Assembly: GCA_963703075.1 (NCBI GenBank)
Contig: OY969786.1
Location: 2,046,001 to 2,110,000 of the forward strand
Direction: 5' to 3'
Length of the DNA stretch: 64,000 nucleotides
From: Korobacter sp963703075
GTDB lineage: Bacteria; Acidobacteriota; Terriglobia; Terriglobales; Acidobacteriaceae
Numbering within the stretch: the stretch's first letter is position 1; each line of letters begins with the position of its first letter. Below are positions 34,317 to 45,055 of the stretch, in pieces. A program made the translations under genes and the position numbers. The notes below the pieces were generated by a model. That model saw only the letters and a program-made list of their open reading frames with translations. It did not search any database and was not told the DNA's origin.

Positions 34317-35941
34317 ATTTCCGCCATGCTGGGGCAGTCGCAAAGGCGGATTTCAAAGAGCGCATGCGCCGGCCGCCCGTCTACATGGCGATGGCAGTGG
34401 CCGCCTTCCTAAGTTATTTAGCGATCATCGGCCAGGCGACACTGACCCTGGGAAACGGGCGCGGCATATGGAACAGCGCCTGGAGCGCAGGCACGCTCGC
34501 CGTCTTCGCAACCTCGTACATCACGCTGATTGGTTTTTTCGTCATCCGCAACGGAGTGCAGCGCGACGAAGAGAGTGGCGTTGGAAAGCTGGTTGCAACC
34601 TCGCAGGTGTCCAGCTTTGCTTACCTGCTCGGAAAGTGCATCAGCAATCTCGCAGTTCTCGTGGCGATCATACTGGTGTTCGTGTTGGCATCGCCGGTCT
34701 TGCAGTGGTCGCACCACGGCGGATACTCCTTCAGCGCCTGGGGATTTCTCAATCCGTTTTTATATGTCACGCTCCCGGCGGCGGCCTTCATCTCCGCGGT
34801 CGCGGTGTTCTTCGAGTGTCATCCCTGGCTCAAGCGCGGCCTCGGGAACGTCTTGTACATCGTCGCCTGGATCGAGATGCTGCGCGAATCGGCCATGGAT
34901 CCGCATGGGTGGACCGACATGGCCGGTTTCTATTCCTTCATGAACAGTACCCACGCCGCAGCCCGCGCCCAGGGAATAAAGATTCCCGAGCACGCGATGA
35001 ATATCGGGCACGCTGAATTCGATCGCGCCGCTGTATTTTTCTGGAACGGCTTTGCTTGGAACTGGCACGATCTCCTGCTGCGTGGCGAGTGGTTTGTCGT
35101 AGCGATCGCGCTGGTGTCCCTCGCGACCGTTTTCTTCAAGCGCTTCGATCCGGATACGCGTCCAGCGCTTCGCTTGCCGATGCCCGCTTTCTTGCGGCGC
35201 GCCGCCCATGGCGGAGAAGAGACTGCCGGCAAGTGGGAGAGCGCGCTGTCTCGGCTCACCCCGTTGCACGGCGTCTCCGGCAGGAACCGCTTTCTGGGAA
35301 TCGTGAAAGCAGAGTTGAGGCTCCTGCTGAAGAGCATCCCCAAGATCGTTTACGCCGTGCTCGCGCTCGCGAACCTGATCGCCTTGTTCGCGCCGGAGAC
35401 AGATGGACCCGGTGTTGGAGTGCTCGCATTTCTGTGGATTCTGCCGGTGTTGATCTGGTCGCAGATGGGAGCCCGCGAGCAGGCGATTTATGCGCGGCCC
35501 TTGATCTTCAGCGCACCCCATTCCTTCCTGCGGCAATTGCCGGCCGAGTGGGTCGCCGGATTCCTCATCGCGGCGGGGAGCTCGCTGGGCGTCGGTTTGC
35601 GCTTAGTGACGCGGGGCCACTTCGCTTTCTTCGCAGTGTGGGTTTCCGGGGCAATGTTCATCGTATCCCTGGCCATCGCCTGCGGCACGTGGTCGCGCGG
35701 CACTCGCCTTTTCCAAGGTCTCTATCCCGCGTGGTGGTACCTGGCCATGAACAACGTCCCAGGCATGGACTTCACCGGCGTCACTGGGCAGCGGCACGCT
35801 TTGGGATACTTCGTTCTGGCGGGAGTGCTTTTTGCGAGCGCGATGGCCCAGCGATGGTGGAACACCGAACGGGCGGCGGCTTTACGAATGTTCGGAGCAG
35901 TTCGAGGCCATGCACCTCGAACGAACACAGCAACAGCCTGA
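34313..35941 (+). CDS. ABC-2 type transporter permease
   Basis: 542 residues from ATG 34313, which overlaps the ATPase stop by four bases. Around ten or more hydrophobic helices are spread in two groups (about 20-180 and 240-530; examples PVYMAMAVAAFLSYLAII, LAVLVAIILVFVLASPVL, YAVLALANLIALFAPE, HALGYFVLAGVLFASAMA), with a soluble stretch between them. It forms the membrane channel for the preceding ATPase. The size, about twice that of a simple ABC-2 permease, suggests two permease halves in one chain. Followed by a strong terminator. Confidence 0.85.
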   Translation: MNFRHAGAVAKADFKERMRRPPVYMAMAVAAFLSYLAIIGQATLTLGNGRGIWNSAWSAGTLAVFATSYITLIGFFVIRNGVQRDEESGVGKLVATSQVSSFAYLLGKCISNLAVLVAIILVFVLASPVLQWSHHGGYSFSAWGFLNPFLYVTLPAAAFISAVAVFFECHPWLKRGLGNVLYIVAWIEMLRESAMDPHGWTDMAGFYSFMNSTHAAARAQGIKIPEHAMNIGHAEFDRAAVFFWNGFAWNWHDLLLRGEWFVVAIALVSLATVFFKRFDPDTRPALRLPMPAFLRRAAHGGEETAGKWESALSRLTPLHGVSGRNRFLGIVKAELRLLLKSIPKIVYAVLALANLIALFAPETDGPGVGVLAFLWILPVLIWSQMGAREQAIYARPLIFSAPHSFLRQLPAEWVAGFLIAAGSSLGVGLRLVTRGHFAFFAVWVSGAMFIVSLAIACGTWSRGTRLFQGLYPAWWYLAMNNVPGMDFTGVTGQRHALGYFVLAGVLFASAMAQRWWNTERAAALRMFGAVRGHAPRTNTATA

Positions 35942-35958
35942 AGTGAAACTGGGGAAAC

Positions 35959-35991
35959 ACAAAAGCACGCCGGGAGAGGGCGTGCTTTTGT
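35959..35991. terminator. bidirectional rho-independent terminator
   Basis: A 13-bp perfect stem (ACAAAAGCACGCC with GGCGTGCTTTTGT) around a seven-base loop GGGAGAG, with A and T runs inside the stem flanks on both sides. It ends the ABC operon on the plus strand and the ferredoxin gene on the minus strand. Confidence 0.85.
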
Positions 35992-36008
35992 TGTGCTCTG
36001 AAATGCGG

Positions 36009-36269
36009 TTAGCGGCCGAAGAATTTCGCGTTCTTTTCGGCGTAATCTTTCCACTTCTCCGGCAGGTCATCGAGGGCGAAAATCGCCGATACCGGGCACA
36101 CCGGCACGCACGCGCCGCAGTCGATACATTCCACCGGATCGATGTACAGCATCGTCTCGTTGGCGTGAGTCTCCTCGTCCTTTTTCGGATGGATGCAATC
36201 CACCGGACAGGCGTCGACGCATGCCGTATCTTTCGTACCAATGCAAGGTTCCGCAATTACATAGGCCAT
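36009..36269 (-). CDS. ferredoxin, 7Fe/8Fe type (FdxA-like)
   Basis: 86 residues. Two iron-sulfur motifs: CIGTKDTACVDACPVDCI, spaced like the 3Fe-4S/4Fe-4S site of 7Fe ferredoxins, and CIDCGACVPVCPVSAI for the second cluster. The acidic C-terminus (LPEKWKDYAEKNAKFF) is usual for bacterial FdxA. It is a cytoplasmic low-potential electron carrier and could be the ferredoxin partner of the NfnAB pair 3 kb away. Monocistronic, with the shared terminator downstream and a GGAGAG-like ribosome site upstream. Confidence 0.92.
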   Translation of the reverse strand: MAYVIAEPCIGTKDTACVDACPVDCIHPKKDEETHANETMLYIDPVECIDCGACVPVCPVSAIFALDDLPEKWKDYAEKNAKFFGR

Positions 36270-36402
36270 ATCAGTTCCATCTCTCCAGGGTACGCACTCT
36301 GCGGTGTAAAAGAAATTCTAGCAAACGCTGAAAATTGCTGCACAGCCAAGCATGGAATGGCATTTATCGGCGCTTGAATGGCTCGCAGCGAGAGGTGCGG
36401 CG

Positions 36403-37596
36403 TCAGCTCGGGTCGGCGATGCCCAGCAGATAAAGGATCGCATCCAGCCCGAGAGTTGAGATCGCATGCTGTGCGTTCTGCCGCACCAGCGGCTTTGCCC
36501 GGAAAGCAATGCCCATCCCCGCCAGGTTCAGCATGGGCAAGTCATTCGCTCCGTCTCCCACAGCAATCGCCTGCTCCAGCGGAATTCCCTCCTGTTGCGC
36601 GATCCGCTGCAACATTTCGGCCTTGCGCCGGCCATCCATGACGGGTGGAACCACGTTGCCCGTGACCACGCCCTCCGCCATCTCCAATTCGTTGGCGTGC
36701 AGATAATCAATCCCGAGTTTCGACTGCAGGTGCCGGCCAAAGAACGTAAAGCCGCCGGAGAGGATCGCGGTTTTATAACCCTGCGCCTTCAGAGTTGAGA
36801 TCAACCGCTCGGCCCCATCGGAGAGCGGAACGCGGTCGAGCAACTCGAAAACCCGGGCCTGCGGAAGCCCTCGCAGCAGCGACACCCGCCGGGTAAAGCT
36901 CTGGGTGAAATCCAATTCGCCGCGCATGGCGGCTTCCGTCACCCGCGAAACCTCTTCGCCTACACCCTTCATCTTGGCGAGTTCGTCGATGATCTCCGCC
37001 TGAATGAGCGTGGAATCCATGTCGAAGGCAATGAGCCGGCGGCTGCGTCCGAACTGCGCCTCTTCCTGGATAGAAATGTCGATCCCTGACTCCTGCGCGA
37101 GGGCGAGAAACGCCGCCCGCAGTCGGGACGCATCCGCATCCCGGCCGCTGATGCGAAATTGTAGGCACGCCCGTCCGGTCGAACCGCTCAGCGATCCCCG
37201 CGAAGAGAGTCTCTCAATGGCTTCGATATTTGAACCATTCCAGGCGATGGCGCGGGCCACGGCGGCAAGATGCCCCGCGTTTAAAGCCGGCGCAAGCACG
37301 GTGATCACGTAGCGGTTGCCGTTTCCCTCGCGGAGCCACTCCCGCCAGGCTTCCTGGGTGATTTCGGTGAAGCGCGCTGACACCCCGTACTTTCCCGCGC
37401 TGGCGGTGATCGTCTCTTGCAGCGCTGCCCCATCGCCGTCAATTTCCAGCAGAATTTCCAGCGCGAGCGTCTGGTGCACCACTGCCTGTCCGATATCGAG
37501 GATGCGCCCGTGATGCTCATCGATGAGCGCCGTCAGAGACTCCGTCAGCCCAGGCTTGTCATCACCGGACACGTTCAGCAGGAGAATTTGCCCCAT
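36403..37596 (-). CDS. serB: phosphoserine phosphatase with N-terminal ACT domains
   Basis: About 397 residues from ATG 37596, where the conserved ACT sequence GQILLLNVSGDDKPGLTESL starts; in-frame GTG/ATG codons up to 37626 are alternatives and none has a clear ribosome site. Two ACT-like regions (about 1-80 and 95-175) precede the HAD domain (about 195-390) with the nucleophile motif FDMDSTLIQAEIIDELA, motif II LSGGFTFF, the conserved Lys in MDGRRKAEML and motif IV AVGDGANDLPML. It makes serine from O-phosphoserine. In a Sec-using cell serine also primes selenocysteine, but no functional link is shown by the sequence. Confidence 0.92.
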   Translation of the reverse strand: MGQILLLNVSGDDKPGLTESLTALIDEHHGRILDIGQAVVHQTLALEILLEIDGDGAALQETITASAGKYGVSARFTEITQEAWREWLREGNGNRYVITVLAPALNAGHLAAVARAIAWNGSNIEAIERLSSRGSLSGSTGRACLQFRISGRDADASRLRAAFLALAQESGIDISIQEEAQFGRSRRLIAFDMDSTLIQAEIIDELAKMKGVGEEVSRVTEAAMRGELDFTQSFTRRVSLLRGLPQARVFELLDRVPLSDGAERLISTLKAQGYKTAILSGGFTFFGRHLQSKLGIDYLHANELEMAEGVVTGNVVPPVMDGRRKAEMLQRIAQQEGIPLEQAIAVGDGANDLPMLNLAGMGIAFRAKPLVRQNAQHAISTLGLDAILYLLGIADPS

Positions 37597-37753
37597 GGTA
37601 TTCAGAGTACACCGAGCCATTGCCACCGAGTAACCCGCAGCTCTCGCTCTCCATACAACGCATGCTGCTCAGAAACATCCAATGGGCAGATATTTGAGAC
37701 AATCGAGAGCGCACTCCACGGCGCCATGCGAACGGATATCTCACGTCATCCAA

Positions 37754-40700
37754 ATGGGTATTGTTTCGAAGTTCAGAGGCTGTTTTGAGATTTTGTTGCC
37801 GGTTTTCGTGCTCTTCGTCCTGATTTGCGGATGTCTGGAGCAGATTTCGATTGGGCAGGACATCGGCGATCAGTCGCAGCAGATGCTGCAATCGTACGAG
37901 GGCCAGAATGTCTCGACGATCGAAATCGCCGGCCGTCCCGAGCTCGACTTTTCCAAGTACGAACCTCTTTTCCTGCAAAAACAGGGCCAGCCCTTCTCCA
38001 CCGAACAGGTGCAAGCCTCGATCGCAGCACTGAAAAAGACGGGAGATTTCCAGGACGTGGTCCTCGATCTTCGTCCCGAAACCACCGGTGTGCGCGTCAT
38101 GTTCGTGGCGCAGCCTGCCTTCTACGTGGGAATCTACGATTTTCCCGGAGCCCTGAAAATCTACAGCTATGCCCGTCTAATCCAGGTCGCGAACTACACT
38201 TCGCAGGAGCCGTACTCAGTGGTCGATCTGCACCAGGGACAGGCAGCCCTGGAGAAATATTTTCATCAGACCGGCTTCTTTGAAGCGACCGTCCATCCCG
38301 AGATCCGCCTGAACCAGGAGCACGGCATCGTCAACGTCTACTTCAATACTGACCTCAAGCGGCGTGCCCGGTTCGGCGATGTAAAGCTGAACGGCGCGAC
38401 TCCGGAGCAAACCACCTACCTGGAAAACAAGCTACATAGCTTCCTGGCTCGCGTGCGGGGTGCCCAGATCAAGGCTGGAAAACCCTATCAGCGGCACAAG
38501 ATCGAGCTCGCAACCACCTATCTGCAAAGCGCACTTGCGAAGCAGAAGCGGCTGGCGGCTGACGTAAAGTTCGTCACCGCCGATTACAATCCCGAGACGG
38601 GCCGGGCCGATGTCACCTTTCACGTAGCGGCGGGTCCGAAGGTCCAATTGCAGGTGACCGGCGCGCACGTCTGGCCGTGGTCACGCAAAAGCCTCATCCC
38701 CATCTACGCCGAAAATTCCATCGACGATGATCTGATCCAAGAAGGCCGCCAGAACCTTCTCTCGTATTTTCAGTCAAAAGGTTTTTACGACGCCGCCGTC
38801 CAGGCAAAGGTCTCGCGCAACCCGGACACCACCGTCATCACCTACGCGATTACGAAGAACCAGAAACATAAAGTTGAGAAAGTTACGGTCCAGGGGAACA
38901 CTGCCCTTTCCGACAAGGACCTGCTCAACCACTCTGAAGTGGAAAAGTCTCATTTCCTCTCGCGCGGCAAATACAACGAACAACTGGTCCGCCGATCGGC
39001 CAACAACCTGAAAGCCGTGTACCTGAACGCTGGATACAGCCAGGTGAAAGTCACTCCGCGCGTCACCCGCGACCACGGTAACGTCGTAGTCGCCTACGTT
39101 GTGGAAGAAGGGGCGCGCGATTTTGTCAGCGACCTGCAGATTACCGGCAACAATACCGTCCCGGTGGAACGTCTCGTGCCCAAGGGCCTGATGCTGGGAA
39201 CGAACAAACCTTACTCCCCACAACTCGAGCAGCAGGATCGCAACGCGATCACCGCACAATATCTTCTGAACGGCTATCTCACGGCGAGCGTCACATCCAA
39301 AGTCCGCCCTGCTCCCGGGAATCCTCACCACGTTGTGGTGGCCTACCTCATCCATGAGGGCCCGCAGGTGCGCACCGCGCAATTGGTCATCGTTGGCAAG
39401 CAGAAGACACGCGCCGAACTCATTACAACGACGACCAACGTCAAAATCGGCCAACCCTTGAGCGAGGGAGAGCTGCTCAATTCGGAGAGCAAGCTTTACA
39501 CCCTCGGCATATTCGATTGGGCGGAAGTGGATCCGAAACGCGCCATCACCGACCAGACCTCCGAAGACGTCCTGATCAAGGTCCACGAGAGCAAGCGTAA
39601 CCTCATCACCTATGGCTTCGGCTTCGAAGTCATCAATCGTGGCGGCAGCGTGCCCAGTGGAACGGTGAGCGTGCCGGGCATTCCGCCGGTCGGATTGCCG
39701 CAAGGTTTCCGGACCAGCGAAAGCACCTACTATGGCCCGCGCGGAACCTTCGACTACACCCGCCGCAATTTGCGCGGCACCGCGGAAAGCTACACCCTCG
39801 GTGGGTTTGCCGGACGCCTGGACCAGCGCGCCACGGCCACCTATTCCGATCCCTTTTTCCGCCGCAGCAGTTGGAGTGCGTCGTACCTGACATCCTTTGA
39901 GCACGACAGCGAAAATCCGATCTTCACTTCGCGCATCGGCACCGTCGGCGCCCAGTTCTCTAAATACCTCGACGCCAAGAAAACGAAGACCGTATTCCTC
40001 CGCTACAACTTTCAGTACACCGACCTCAGCAGGATCTTCCCCGGCCTGGAGTTCCTGGTGCCGGTCGACGATCGCCGGGTCCGCTTGTCCACCATCTCCG
40101 GCTCATGGGTGCGCGACACCCGAGACAATATTCTCGACGCCCACCGAGGCATTTACGAGAGCATCGATCTTGGCATCTCGCCAAGCTCCCTGGGATCGAG
40201 CGTCAACTTCGCCCGCTTCGTCGGCCAAATCTCGCACTACCGAAATATCGGACATGGCATCATCTGGGCCAACAACCTGCGTATCGGGCTTGAGCAGCCC
40301 TTCGCCGGCAGCCACGTTCCTCTCAGCGAGGAATTCTTCACGGGCGGCGGCAGCACGCTCCGTGGGTTCCCGCTGAACGGCGCAGGCCCGCAGCAGTACA
40401 CAACCGTCTGCGGCAATGCGGCCGATCCGTCCACCTGCGGCCCTATCACCGTCCCCATCGGCGGCAACGAGTTGCTGATCGTTAACTCGGAGCTCCGCAT
40501 TCCCATCGATGCCGTGCGCAAAGGGCTCGGCATCGTTCCCTTTTACGATGGGGGAAACGTCTTTCAACACGTTGGCTTCAGCGATTTCAGTACGAATTGC
40601 AACGCAGCTTCCACGAGCACGTCAGGAACCACCAGCGCGGGCAACACCGTCACCGTTGTCACCCCGTCCTGTTTCACCAGCTCGGTGGGCATTGGCCTGC

Positions 40701-40810
40701 GCTACGTCACTCCCATCGGTCCGGTCCGTATCGATCTCGGCCACAACTTGAACCACATAACTGGAATCAAATCTACCCAGTTCTTCATAACCCTGGGACA
40801 GGCATTCTGA
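37754..40810 (+). CDS. Omp85-family outer-membrane protein (BamA/TamA type) with POTRA domains
   Basis: 1018 residues from ATG 37754, chosen because a hydrophobic signal follows (FEILLPVFVLFVLICGC); the open frame begins earlier. About five POTRA-like repeats cover 35-590 (GQNVSTIEIAGRPELDFSKY, KVEKVTVQGNTALSDKDLLN, FVSDLQITGNNTVPVERLV), then a 16-strand barrel (about 590-1018) with the Omp85 L6 motif GGGSTLRGFPLNGAGP (VRGF/Y-like) and GPVRIDLGHNLN near the end. It inserts outer-membrane proteins or forms a translocation module. The TamB-like gene follows 17 bases later, so a TamA-TamB pair is the likely reading. Confidence 0.9.
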   Translation: MGIVSKFRGCFEILLPVFVLFVLICGCLEQISIGQDIGDQSQQMLQSYEGQNVSTIEIAGRPELDFSKYEPLFLQKQGQPFSTEQVQASIAALKKTGDFQDVVLDLRPETTGVRVMFVAQPAFYVGIYDFPGALKIYSYARLIQVANYTSQEPYSVVDLHQGQAALEKYFHQTGFFEATVHPEIRLNQEHGIVNVYFNTDLKRRARFGDVKLNGATPEQTTYLENKLHSFLARVRGAQIKAGKPYQRHKIELATTYLQSALAKQKRLAADVKFVTADYNPETGRADVTFHVAAGPKVQLQVTGAHVWPWSRKSLIPIYAENSIDDDLIQEGRQNLLSYFQSKGFYDAAVQAKVSRNPDTTVITYAITKNQKHKVEKVTVQGNTALSDKDLLNHSEVEKSHFLSRGKYNEQLVRRSANNLKAVYLNAGYSQVKVTPRVTRDHGNVVVAYVVEEGARDFVSDLQITGNNTVPVERLVPKGLMLGTNKPYSPQLEQQDRNAITAQYLLNGYLTASVTSKVRPAPGNPHHVVVAYLIHEGPQVRTAQLVIVGKQKTRAELITTTTNVKIGQPLSEGELLNSESKLYTLGIFDWAEVDPKRAITDQTSEDVLIKVHESKRNLITYGFGFEVINRGGSVPSGTVSVPGIPPVGLPQGFRTSESTYYGPRGTFDYTRRNLRGTAESYTLGGFAGRLDQRATATYSDPFFRRSSWSASYLTSFEHDSENPIFTSRIGTVGAQFSKYLDAKKTKTVFLRYNFQYTDLSRIFPGLEFLVPVDDRRVRLSTISGSWVRDTRDNILDAHRGIYESIDLGISPSSLGSSVNFARFVGQISHYRNIGHGIIWANNLRIGLEQPFAGSHVPLSEEFFTGGGSTLRGFPLNGAGPQQYTTVCGNAADPSTCGPITVPIGGNELLIVNSELRIPIDAVRKGLGIVPFYDGGNVFQHVGFSDFSTNCNAASTSTSGTTSAGNTVTVVTPSCFTSSVGIGLRYVTPIGPVRIDLGHNLNHITGIKSTQFFITLGQAF

Positions 40811-40827
40811 GCAGCTCGCGAGGACTC

Positions 40828-43800
40828 GTGTCACGCTGGAAAAAAATTGCAGGCTGGAGCGCAGTGGGGTTCTTCGGACTCGTGCTGCTGGCGGTCGTTA
40901 CGCTGATCGTGCTTCTCCATTCGTCTTCCTTTCACCAGTACGTCATTACTAAGGCCGAAGCAAGCGCCAGCGATACCCTCAACGCGCAAGTCAAGCTGCG
41001 CGATTTCAAATTGAATCTCTCGGCCCTGACTCTCGACCTTTACGGCGTCACCGTGCACAGCAGCGAACCGGACCCGAATCAACCCCTGCTAGCCGTCGAT
41101 CACATGGGTGCGAGCGTGAAGATCATTTCCGCCTTGCACCAGCAATGGAATCTCAGCGACCTGCAAGTCGATCATCCCGTGGTCCGTCTGCTCGTCGATA
41201 AAGACGGCAAGAACAATCTACCCACGCCGAAGCCGTCGAACAGCAACAGCAATACCAATCTCTTCGATCTGGCCGTCAAACGCGCCGTGCTCAATCGTGG
41301 CGAGATTTACTACAATGATCGCAAAACTCCGCTCGGCGCCAGCCTGCAGGATGTCCAGTTCCAGTCTTCCTACGATTCGGCGCGCGGCGGCCGCTATTTC
41401 GGAACGCTTGGCTATGCGCAGGGAAACCTTCACTTCGGCGGTTACACGCCGGTGCAGCACGATCTTTCCGCCACCTTTGATGCCAACCGCTCCGGCTTGA
41501 GGCTCGATCCGGTTAATTTCACGATCGGCCAGTCGCATGTGCTGTTGCACGCAGCGTTGCAGAACTACGTCAACCCGGTGGTCGGCGCACAGTACGACGC
41601 CTCACTCGATGCCACCGAGTTCCGCAAGATTCTCAAGAACGCTTCCGTGCCCGCCGGCGTTGTGCATCTCACCGGCAACGCCCAATACCGCACCGACCCG
41701 AACAAGCCTGCGCTGCAAACCGTCACCGTCAATGGCGACATCAGCAGCCCCGCTTTGCTCGTCGAGCAGCCGGGACTTAAGACGGAGGTGCGTGCCATCG
41801 CCGGTCATTATGCGGTCGCCAATGGCAATGCCGTGGTCTCCTCGTTCCGCGCCAGCATCTTCGGAGGTGAAATCACGGCAACCGCCACGGTGAAGGATTT
41901 TGCCGGCGCAGGCAAAGGCACGCTGCACGCGAAAGCGACGGGCATCTCGGCCGCTGCATTGAAGACGGTCGCGAATTCTGCCTCGCTCAAAGACATTGCC
42001 GTCACCGGGCAGCTCAACGGCACCGCCGACGCTACCTGGTCCGGCAGCCTCAATCACCTGGTCGCCGGCACCGACGCGAGTCTCCAGGCTGCGGTTGCGA
42101 ATGCGTCCAACGGCGCCGCGCAGATGCCGGTCAACGCCGCGATCCATGCCCAGTATCTGGCCGACTCCAAGACCATCGCCGTCCACCAGAGCTTCGTCCG
42201 AACTCCGCAGACCACGCTCAATCTCGATGGCACGATGGCCAACCGCTCCAACCTCCAGGTCCAGCTTCATTCCAACGACCTTGCGGAAGTCGAGACCCTG
42301 GCGAATCTCGTGCGCACGCCTGCGCCCGGCCAGCCCGCACCGCAGCCCCTGGGCCTGCATGGCACCGCCAATTTCACCGGCCAGGTCCACGGCACCACCA
42401 CCAATCCCCAGCTCACGGGACAACTCGCCGCCGATAATCTGCAGGTGCACGGAAGCTCGTGGCGACAGCTGCGCAGCAACATCGCCCTGAGTCCTGCCTC
42501 CGCCGCGCTGCAGAACGGTTCGCTCGTGCCTGCCACCCGCGGCCGCATCACCTTCGATATCGAAGTCGGTCTCAAGCAGTGGGCCTACACTTCTTCGAAC
42601 CCGATCAAGATTGTTGTGAATGCCAATCAGCTTTCGCTGCAGGATCTCGAGCAGCTGGCGAGCCAGACGTATCCGGCCAGTGGAACTCTCAGTCTCGATC
42701 TGAACGTCCACGGGTCGGAGCTCAACCCCGTCGGCAACGGTTCGCTCTCACTGGTCGATGCGAAGATCGGACTGGAGCCCATTCAGTCGGTGAACGTGAA
42801 GTTTAACGGCACCGGCGAAGTCGTCCATGCCACTCTCGACGCTCGCATCCCCGCTGGCGAAACCAAAGGCACGCTAACCTACTATCCGAAGCGGCAGGGC
42901 TACGAAGCCGTCCTGAAAGCTGCGAACCTGCAGCTCGGGCAGTTGCAAACTCTGCGCGCGCGAAACATGCAGATTGCCGGAGCGCTCAGCATTGACGTGA
43001 GCGGCCGCGGCACCATCAGCGATCCCCAGATGACCGCCTCCATCACCCTCCCCCAGCTCCAGGTGAAAGACCAGACGCTCAAAGGAATTTCGCTGCAAGC
43101 GAATGTCGCCAACCACGTTGGAACCTTCACCCTGAACAGCGAAGTGCAGAACACCTTCGTGAAGGCCAGCGGTCGCGTGGACCTCACCGGCGACTATCTC
43201 GCCGATGCCACCTTCGATACCCAGAACATTCCCCTGCAACCAATCTTTGCTCTCTACGCACCGGCGCAAGCCCCCGACATGAATGGGCAGACTGAGTTGC
43301 ATGCTTCCCTCAGGGGCACCTTTGAAGAAGCCGGACCAGGTGGAAGCGCATGCCTCCATCCCCGTTCTAAAGGTAAGTTACAAGCAGCTCGCCATCGCCG
43401 CCGCGGCGCCTATCAAGTTCGACTACGCGAACAAAGTGCTCACCGTGCAGCCTTCGGAAATCACCGGCACGGGCACCGATTTGCATTTCGGCGGCCGGGT
43501 TCCGCTCAACTCCAGCGCGCCCGCCTCGCTCAACGCCACCGGCAACGTCGATCTGCAACTCGCACAGATTTTCGTGCCCGGACTGCAAAGCAAAGGACAG
43601 ATCAAGTTTGAAATCGGATCGGCTGGGAACCTGGCAAATCCGGACGTGCAGGGAAAAATCGAGATCGCCAACGCAACCATAATCCCTGAAGATTCTCCCG
43701 TAGGTCTGGAGAATGGAAACGGCGTGCTCACGCTCACCCGCGATCGGTTGCAGGTAACCAGCTTCACCGGAACCGTCGGCGGCGGACAAGTCACTGGCAC

Positions 43801-44791
43801 CGGCGGCGTCATCTACAAGCCTTCGCTGCAGTTCAACCTTGCCCTCGCCGGCCAGGGCATTCATTTCCTGTACTCCAACAGCATCCGCATCGGCGCCGAC
43901 ACCAATATGGCGCTCACCGGCAATCTCGATTCCGCTTATCTTCGCGGGCAGGTGCAGCTCACCCGTCTCTCCTTCACACCCGACTTCGATCTCACCACCT
44001 TTGCCGCCCAGTTTTCCGGCGGATCGGTGTCCGCTCCGAGCGGCGGCTTCGCGCAAAACCTGCATCTCGCCATCAACGTGCAATCTACGTCGCAGCTCAA
44101 CCTCGTCAGCAAGGGGCTGAGCCTGCAAGGCTCGGCCAACCTGCGCGTAGTGGGTACCGCCGACAATCCTGTCATCCTCGGACGCACGACCATCAGCAGC
44201 GGCGACCTCATCTTCAACGGAAACCGTTACGTTCTGCAGGACGGCAGCATCGAGTTCGTGAACCCGGTCGAGACTGAACCGGTCGTAAACTTATCGGTCA
44301 CGACCACCATTAACGAATACAACATCAACCTGCGCCTGCACGGTCCCGTCGACCAACTCCAGACCACCTACACTTCCGACCCGTCGTTGCCGCCGGTGGA
44401 TATCATCAACCTCGTCGCATTTGGCAAAACCACGGAAGCCAGCGCCCAGGCCAGCGCCCAGAATCCGCAGACCAACACCATGGGCGCCGAGTCGCTCATC
44501 GCCTCTGGCCTGAGCAGCCAGGTCACAAGCCGCGTCTCCAAGATTGCCGGCATCTCGGAACTTTCCATCGATCCCGGGCTCGGTGGCGGCTCGCAAAACA
44601 CCGGACCGAAAATTGCCATTCAACAGCGCGTCACCGGAAACCTCTTCGTCACCTTCGCCGCCGACTTAACCGGCACCCAAAGCGAGCAGATCCAGGTCGA
44701 GTACCGTCTCTCGCCAAAGTGGTCGATCAGCGGCATCCGTGACCAGAACGGTGGCTTCGGCTTCGATGCCAAGGCCCACAAAGAGTTCTAG
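40828..44791 (+). CDS. TamB-like (DUF490/AsmA-like) protein, interrupted by a +1 frameshift
   Basis: GTG 40828 opens an N-terminal signal-anchor (WSAVGFFGLVLLAVVTLIVL) and a long beta-helical, AsmA/TamB-like protein. The frame runs correctly to 43320 (TELHASLRGT), then goes out of register and ends at 43611; the homologous sequence continues from LKKPDQVEAHASIPVLK in the +1 frame to 44791, ending in the TamB/DUF490 domain (VDIINLVAFGKTTEAS, LFVTFAADLTGTQSEQIQVE, YRLSPKWSISGIRDQNGGFG). One extra T at 43321 (TTT) would explain it; corrected length about 1320 residues. It spans the periplasm to an Omp85 partner and is implicated in lipid or protein transfer. Whether the break is real or a sequencing slip cannot be told here. 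Confidence 0.85.
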
Positions 44792-45055
44792 TCACCCTCG
44801 CTTGATTCCGCTGGCTGCACCACGGGTCCGACCTGCATCTCATCCCTTAGAACCCTTGTGAATGTTGTACTTGAACCTGTGTACCTGCTCTACGAAAGTG
44901 CGTCTTCGCGCGCTTCTCGCTCATCCATTACATTAAAGAGTGAATGATTTTTCTCGGACAAGTCGTTTTACGCAATCTGACCAATTAAACTACCTCGCAT
45001 TCGTCCACTGCGTCGCTTAGCAGGCCCGAAACTCGGGCAGAAAGGCAGCATCCCA

